A stretch of DNA of 64,000 nucleotides, taken from NCBI RefSeq assembly GCF_000813725.1, contig NZ_JWLD01000025.1, forward strand, positions 1 through 64,000, given 5' to 3'. The stretch comes from Leisingera sp. ANG-Vp. Lineage in GTDB: Bacteria > Pseudomonadota > Alphaproteobacteria > Rhodobacterales > Rhodobacteraceae. Positions 60,770-64,000 of this stretch are shown piece by piece; positions within the stretch are counted from its first letter, which is position 1; each line of letters starts with the position of its first letter. A model generated the notes under the pieces. That model was given only the letters and a program-made list of their open reading frames with translations. It was not told where the DNA came from and searched no databases. A program made the position numbers and the translations under genes.

Positions 60770-61476
60770 TCGACAATATCTCCGTTCAGAAATGCGCGTC
60801 CCTGAGAGGTTCCGGGCCCAGCAAAAAATTCATCTGCCGGGCTGAATTCATGAATGCGGCCGCCAAGGACAAAGATCACCTCATCCGCAAGCCGCCGGGC
60901 CTGGCCCATGTTGTGGGTGGACATGATCAGCCTTGTGCCGCTGTCCGAGGCATGGGCTAGAATTTCTTCGATCTCGCGCGTCGCACGGCCGTCCAGCGCG
61001 GCGCAGGGCTCGTCCAGGAACAGGACTTCCGGCTCCCGCACCAATGCGCGCGCCAGTGCCAGTTTCTGCCGCTCGCCGCCTGACAGCATGGTGGCCTGGC
61101 GCTGCAGGATCTCCCCCAGACCCACCCGGGACGCCCAATCCGCCGCCCGCTCCCGCGCGTCCTTGCGCCCCATCCCGGTCAGCCGCAACGGGTAGGCGAT
61201 ATTGTCGATCACCGTGCGCCGCATCATCACCGGGGTCTGGAACACAAAGGCCTGCCGCTTCTGCGCCTCTTCCAGCGGGCAGGCCCAATCCAGGCTGCCG
61301 CCGTTCATCCGCACGATCCCGTGCAGCATCTTCAGCAGAGTTGTCTTGCCCGCACCGTTGGGGCCAATCACAATCGACGTCCCCTGCCCGCCCAAAGTCA
61401 GATCAACCGGGCCAACCAGCACCTTGCCGCGGCGGCGCACCTGCGCGCCCTTGGCTACCAGCGGGAACATCTGCAT
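60766..61476 (-). CDS. tupC: Tungstate ABC transporter ATP-binding protein TupC
   Basis: 236 residues. Walker A GPNGAGKTT, Q-loop region VFQTPVMMRRTVIDNIAYPL, signature LSGGERQKLALARALV and Walker B VLFLDEPCAALD are intact. It powers the TupB permease. The start is fixed by a TGATG overlap with the tupB stop codon; the larger open frame upstream runs through tupB out of register and is not coding. Its stop overlaps tupA. Confidence 0.9.
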   Translation of the reverse strand: MQMFPLVAKGAQVRRRGKVLVGPVDLTLGGQGTSIVIGPNGAGKTTLLKMLHGIVRMNGGSLDWACPLEEAQKRQAFVFQTPVMMRRTVIDNIAYPLRLTGMGRKDARERAADWASRVGLGEILQRQATMLSGGERQKLALARALVREPEVLFLDEPCAALDGRATREIEEILAHASDSGTRLIMSTHNMGQARRLADEVIFVLGGRIHEFSPADEFFAGPGTSQGRAFLNGDIVE

Positions 61477-62180
61477 CACCAGCGCCCCTCGCTCTCGGTG
61501 CGGCCCAGCCAGTGGATGCACAGGTTGACCGCAATGGCCAAGGCAATCAGCACAAAGCCCAGACCCAGCGCCATGGCAAACTCGCCTTTGCCGGTCTCCA
61601 GCGCAATCGCCGTGGTCAGAACCCGGGTGGCATGGTCGATATTGCCGCCCACCACCATGATCGCACCAACCTCGCCAATGGCACGGCCAAAGCCCGCCAG
61701 AGCCGCCGTCAGCAAAGCCCGCCGCCCATCCCACAACAGCGCCTGGATGCGCTGCAGCTGGGTGGCATTCATCGAGATCAGCAGATCGTGGTAATCGCTC
61801 CATAGTTCCCGCAGCGACTGATGGGCAACCGAGGCCACCAGCGGCACCACGATGATGACCTGAGCGATGATCATGGCCGTGGGTGTAAACAGCAGGCCAA
61901 ACACGCCGAACGGTCCGGCGCGGGACAGGAACACATAGACCACCAGACCAACCACCACCGGCGGCAGCCCCATCAGAGCGTTCAGCACTGCAATCGTGGC
62001 GCGGCGCAGCCGGAACCGGCGCACCGCCAGAAAGGCAGCCAGCGGCAGCGCGATGGCACAGGCAATCGCCAGCGCTGTCAGCGTCACCCGCAAAGAGCGC
62101 AGGGTGATCTCCACCAGATCCGCGTCCAGCGTCACCAGCAGCCAAAAGGCCTGGCTCAATCCTGCCCACAGATCAGTCAT
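61476..62180 (-). CDS. tupB: Tungstate ABC transporter permease TupB
   Basis: 234 residues, with about five or six membrane helices (ALAIACAIALPLAAFLAV, GLPPVVVGLVVYVFLSRAG, MIIAQVIIVVPLVASVAH, GFVLIALAIAVNLCIHWLG). The cytoplasmic EAA-type loop is AALAGFGRAIGEVGAIMVVGGNI, as in TupB/ModB-type permeases. The ATG has a CGGAG site 4 to 5 bases upstream; the 100 residues ahead of it in the same frame look like chance coding. It heads the leftward tupB-tupC-tupA operon. Confidence 0.9.
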   Translation of the reverse strand: MTDLWAGLSQAFWLLVTLDADLVEITLRSLRVTLTALAIACAIALPLAAFLAVRRFRLRRATIAVLNALMGLPPVVVGLVVYVFLSRAGPFGVFGLLFTPTAMIIAQVIIVVPLVASVAHQSLRELWSDYHDLLISMNATQLQRIQALLWDGRRALLTAALAGFGRAIGEVGAIMVVGGNIDHATRVLTTAIALETGKGEFAMALGLGFVLIALAIAVNLCIHWLGRTESEGRW

Positions 62181-62469
62181 CGCGCTCCGTTGTTCTCCCA
62201 AAGGCCCTGCACCGGCCCGGTCTACCATGTCCTGCCGCGGCTCCAAATCACAGGAGAGGACACCAGGACAGCCAAAAACGGCATGCCGCCTGGAAAATGC
62301 TGCCGCGGATACCCATCTGGAAAACAACGGCTTCCCGAAGATGCCGCCTGTTAGCGCCAAATCACCGCATTTGGCTCCAAAACCGCTTCCGCGCGCTTGC
62401 GTGCGCGTATTGAACGTGAAACAACCCCCGCCCAAAGTGTCACCCCGGACGCAACCTTGAGGAAATGCC

Positions 62470-63522
62470 ATGTTCGACCTGCAATCCATGCGGGATCAGC
62501 TCGCCACCCACTATGATCTGGCGCCCAATCCGGCTTTGGCCGAGAAGATGGCAGACGTCTACGCGCGGATGGACCGCGTGGTGAACCCCGTCGAATGGGT
62601 CACCCATGCGCCTTATGTTGCGGCGATTTTGGAGCTGAAAAAGCAGCGCAACGCGGTGATTCTGGCGCATAACTACATGACGCCCGAAATTTACCACGGC
62701 ATCTCCGACGTGGTCGGCGACAGCCTGCAGCTGGCAATCGAAGCCACCAAGGTCGAGGCCGATGTGATCGTGCAGTGCGGCGTGCACTTCATGGCCGAAA
62801 CCTCCAAGATCCTGAGCCCCGGCAAGACCGTTCTGATTCCGGATATGGAAGCGGGTTGCTCGCTGGCAGAATCGATCACCGCCGAGGGTGTCGAGGAAAT
62901 GCGCCGCCGCTACCCGGGCGCGCCGGTGGTCACCTATGTGAACACCACGGCTGAGGTGAAGGCTGCATCGGACATCTGCTGCACCTCCTCCAACGCGGCC
63001 CAGATCGTGGCGGCAATGGAAGAAGACACCATCATCATGACCCCGGACCAGTATCTGGCGCAGAACATCGCCAACCAGGTGCCGGAAAAGAATATCGTCT
63101 GGTGGGAAGGCTCCTGCATTGTGCACGAGCAGTACACCGCCCAGGACCTACGCGACTTCCGTGAATGGAACCCGGGCACCCGGCTGATCGCCCACCCGGA
63201 ATGCCCGCCGGATGTGGTGGCCGAGGCCGATTTCTCCGGCTCCACCAGCGGCATCGTCAAATACGTGACTGACGAGAAGCCCGAGAAGGCGCTGCTGATC
63301 ACCGAATGCTCAATGGCTTCGAACATCGCCGATCAGCTGCCTGAGGTGGACTTCGTCGGCCCCTGCAACATGTGCCCCTACATGAAGAAGATCACCCTGG
63401 AGAAGATCCTGTGGTCGCTGCACACCATGTCCGAGCCGGTCGAGGTTGACCCTGAGGTCGCAGACAAGGCCCGCGTTGCGGTTCAGCGGATGATCGACCT
63501 CAGCCAGAAACTGGGCATCTGA
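62470..63522 (+). CDS. nadA: Quinolinate synthase NadA
   Basis: 350 residues. NadA is a [4Fe-4S] enzyme that condenses iminoaspartate with dihydroxyacetone phosphate to quinolinate in NAD biosynthesis. The cluster cysteines fall in VQCGVHFMAE, HPECPPDV or TECSMASN, and CNMCPYMK. AVILAHNYMTPEIYHGISDVVGDSL and the VTYVNTTAEVKAASDICCTSSNA segment are diagnostic. A GAGGAA site precedes the ATG. It is followed by nadB after 3 bases, so the two de novo NAD genes form an operon. Confidence 0.95.
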   Translation: MFDLQSMRDQLATHYDLAPNPALAEKMADVYARMDRVVNPVEWVTHAPYVAAILELKKQRNAVILAHNYMTPEIYHGISDVVGDSLQLAIEATKVEADVIVQCGVHFMAETSKILSPGKTVLIPDMEAGCSLAESITAEGVEEMRRRYPGAPVVTYVNTTAEVKAASDICCTSSNAAQIVAAMEEDTIIMTPDQYLAQNIANQVPEKNIVWWEGSCIVHEQYTAQDLRDFREWNPGTRLIAHPECPPDVVAEADFSGSTSGIVKYVTDEKPEKALLITECSMASNIADQLPEVDFVGPCNMCPYMKKITLEKILWSLHTMSEPVEVDPEVADKARVAVQRMIDLSQKLGI

Positions 63523-63525
63523 TCC

Positions 63526-64000
63526 GTGATCGAAACCGGCCGTATCGTCATTGCCGGCGCAGGCCTTGGCGCGCTTTATGCCGCGCTTGAGCTGGCACCG
63601 CGGCCGGTTCTGGTGATTTCGCCCGAACCTCTGGGCGAAGGCGCAAGCTCTGCCTGGGCGCAGGGCGGCGTGGCAGCGGCCATGGCCGCTCATGACACGC
63701 CCGAGGCACATGCGGACGACACTCTGCTTGCCGGCGCCGGCACCGTCGATCCCGAAGTTGCCGCAATGGTCACGCGGGTAGCGCGCGAACACATCATCGA
63801 CCTGACAGAACTTGGCACGCCCTTCGACCGCGACGCCGATGGCAACTATGTGATGAGCCGCGAGGCCGCACACTCTGCTGCCCGCGTGGTGCGGGTAAAG
63901 GGCGACCAGGCCGGCGACCAGATCATGCAGACGCTGATTGCCGCGGTGCGCGCAGCGCCGTCCGTGCAGGTGCTGGAAAACACCCAAGCCGTGCGGCTGG
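63526..64000 (+). CDS. nadB: L-aspartate oxidase NadB, N-terminal part (runs off the window)
   Basis: The first 158 codons are present and the gene continues past the right edge. Starting from a GTG 3 bases after the nadA stop, the product begins IVIAGAGLGALYAALEL, an FAD dinucleotide-binding fold, then EGASSAWAQGGVAAAMA, the L-aspartate oxidase/fumarate reductase flavoprotein signature. GTPFDRDADGNYVMSREAAHS follows. NadB oxidises L-aspartate to iminoaspartate for NadA. A downstream nadC is expected but lies outside. Confidence 0.9.
   Translation, partial: MIETGRIVIAGAGLGALYAALELAPRPVLVISPEPLGEGASSAWAQGGVAAAMAAHDTPEAHADDTLLAGAGTVDPEVAAMVTRVAREHIIDLTELGTPFDRDADGNYVMSREAAHSAARVVRVKGDQAGDQIMQTLIAAVRAAPSVQVLENTQAVRL

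Noticed and set aside
60766-62169. Possible permease-ATPase fusion reading through tupC
   Set aside because: The upstream 230 codons of that frame run out of register through tupB and look non-coding. The separate tupB and tupC frames with a TGATG overlap explain both proteins.
1-64000. CRISPR arrays, insertion sequences, prophage genes, tRNA genes
   Set aside because: No regularly spaced direct repeats, transposase or integrase motifs, phage structural genes or tRNA-like cloverleaf were noticed on either strand; a dedicated tRNA scan was not possible.

Overview
The window is about 64 kb of GC-rich alphaproteobacterial chromosome. Gene content suggests a marine Rhodobacterales (Roseobacter-group) bacterium, perhaps close to Leisingera or Phaeobacter; the genus is an inference from content. 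Markers are an Irr-type Fur regulator beside fabA/fabB/fabI, a C-P lyase operon with a DUF1045 protein, a TupABC-type tungstate transporter, a fused indolepyruvate ferredoxin oxidoreductase, and short GC-rich palindromes between genes. I see no phage, insertion sequence, CRISPR array, tRNA or rRNA gene. One strong leftward promoter at the left edge may serve an rRNA operon lying outside the window.

Layout. 0.3-2.9 kb: 5-oxoprolinase genes pxpB-pxpC-pxpA (minus). 3.0-7.8 kb: a soluble PAS chemoreceptor, a radical SAM/SPASM-like protein, a phytanoyl-CoA dioxygenase-family enzyme and a divergent LysR regulator. 7.8-12.1 kb: irr, fabA, a DUF2189 membrane protein, then fabB-fabI for unsaturated fatty acid synthesis. 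12.3-20.9 kb: a SlyD-like FKBP, then a long plus-strand run (HAD dehalogenase, alpha/beta hydrolase, serine/threonine dehydratase, EEP nuclease, pcaD, alpha/beta hydrolase, pcaB, MFS exporter). 21.0-25.1 kb: zinc alcohol dehydrogenase, a small hypothetical, an enolase-superfamily sugar-acid dehydratase, an ArsR regulator and a FAH-family hydrolase. 25.1-28.7 kb: a 1016-residue ABC-like membrane protein with a degenerate ATPase domain and a cyclic-nucleotide-binding tail, and a DUF3307 protein. 28.8-33.5 kb: Lrp/AsnC regulator, indolepyruvate ferredoxin oxidoreductase and a TetR regulator.

34.0-41.2 kb holds a compact peptide/opine-type ABC transporter operon (fused double ATPase, binding protein, two permeases) ending in an unusually arranged CaiB/BaiF CoA-transferase. 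41.4-43.8 kb is a large MscS-type channel. 44.1-50.7 kb is a seven-gene, translationally coupled cassette: four glycosyltransferases, a histidine phosphatase, a polysaccharide deacetylase and a small methyltransferase. It looks like a glycan or glycoconjugate pathway whose product I cannot name, and it is my best candidate for an undescribed system.

50.9-58.8 kb is a complete C-P lyase locus (phnM, DUF1045, phnN, phnL, phnK, phnJ, phnI, phnH, phnG, phnF). It has a probable PhnF operator array between phnG and phnF and a small antisense membrane-protein ORF between phnJ and phnI. 58.8-62.2 kb has a GlxA-type AraC regulator and a tungstate ABC transporter. The window ends in nadA and the first 158 codons of nadB.
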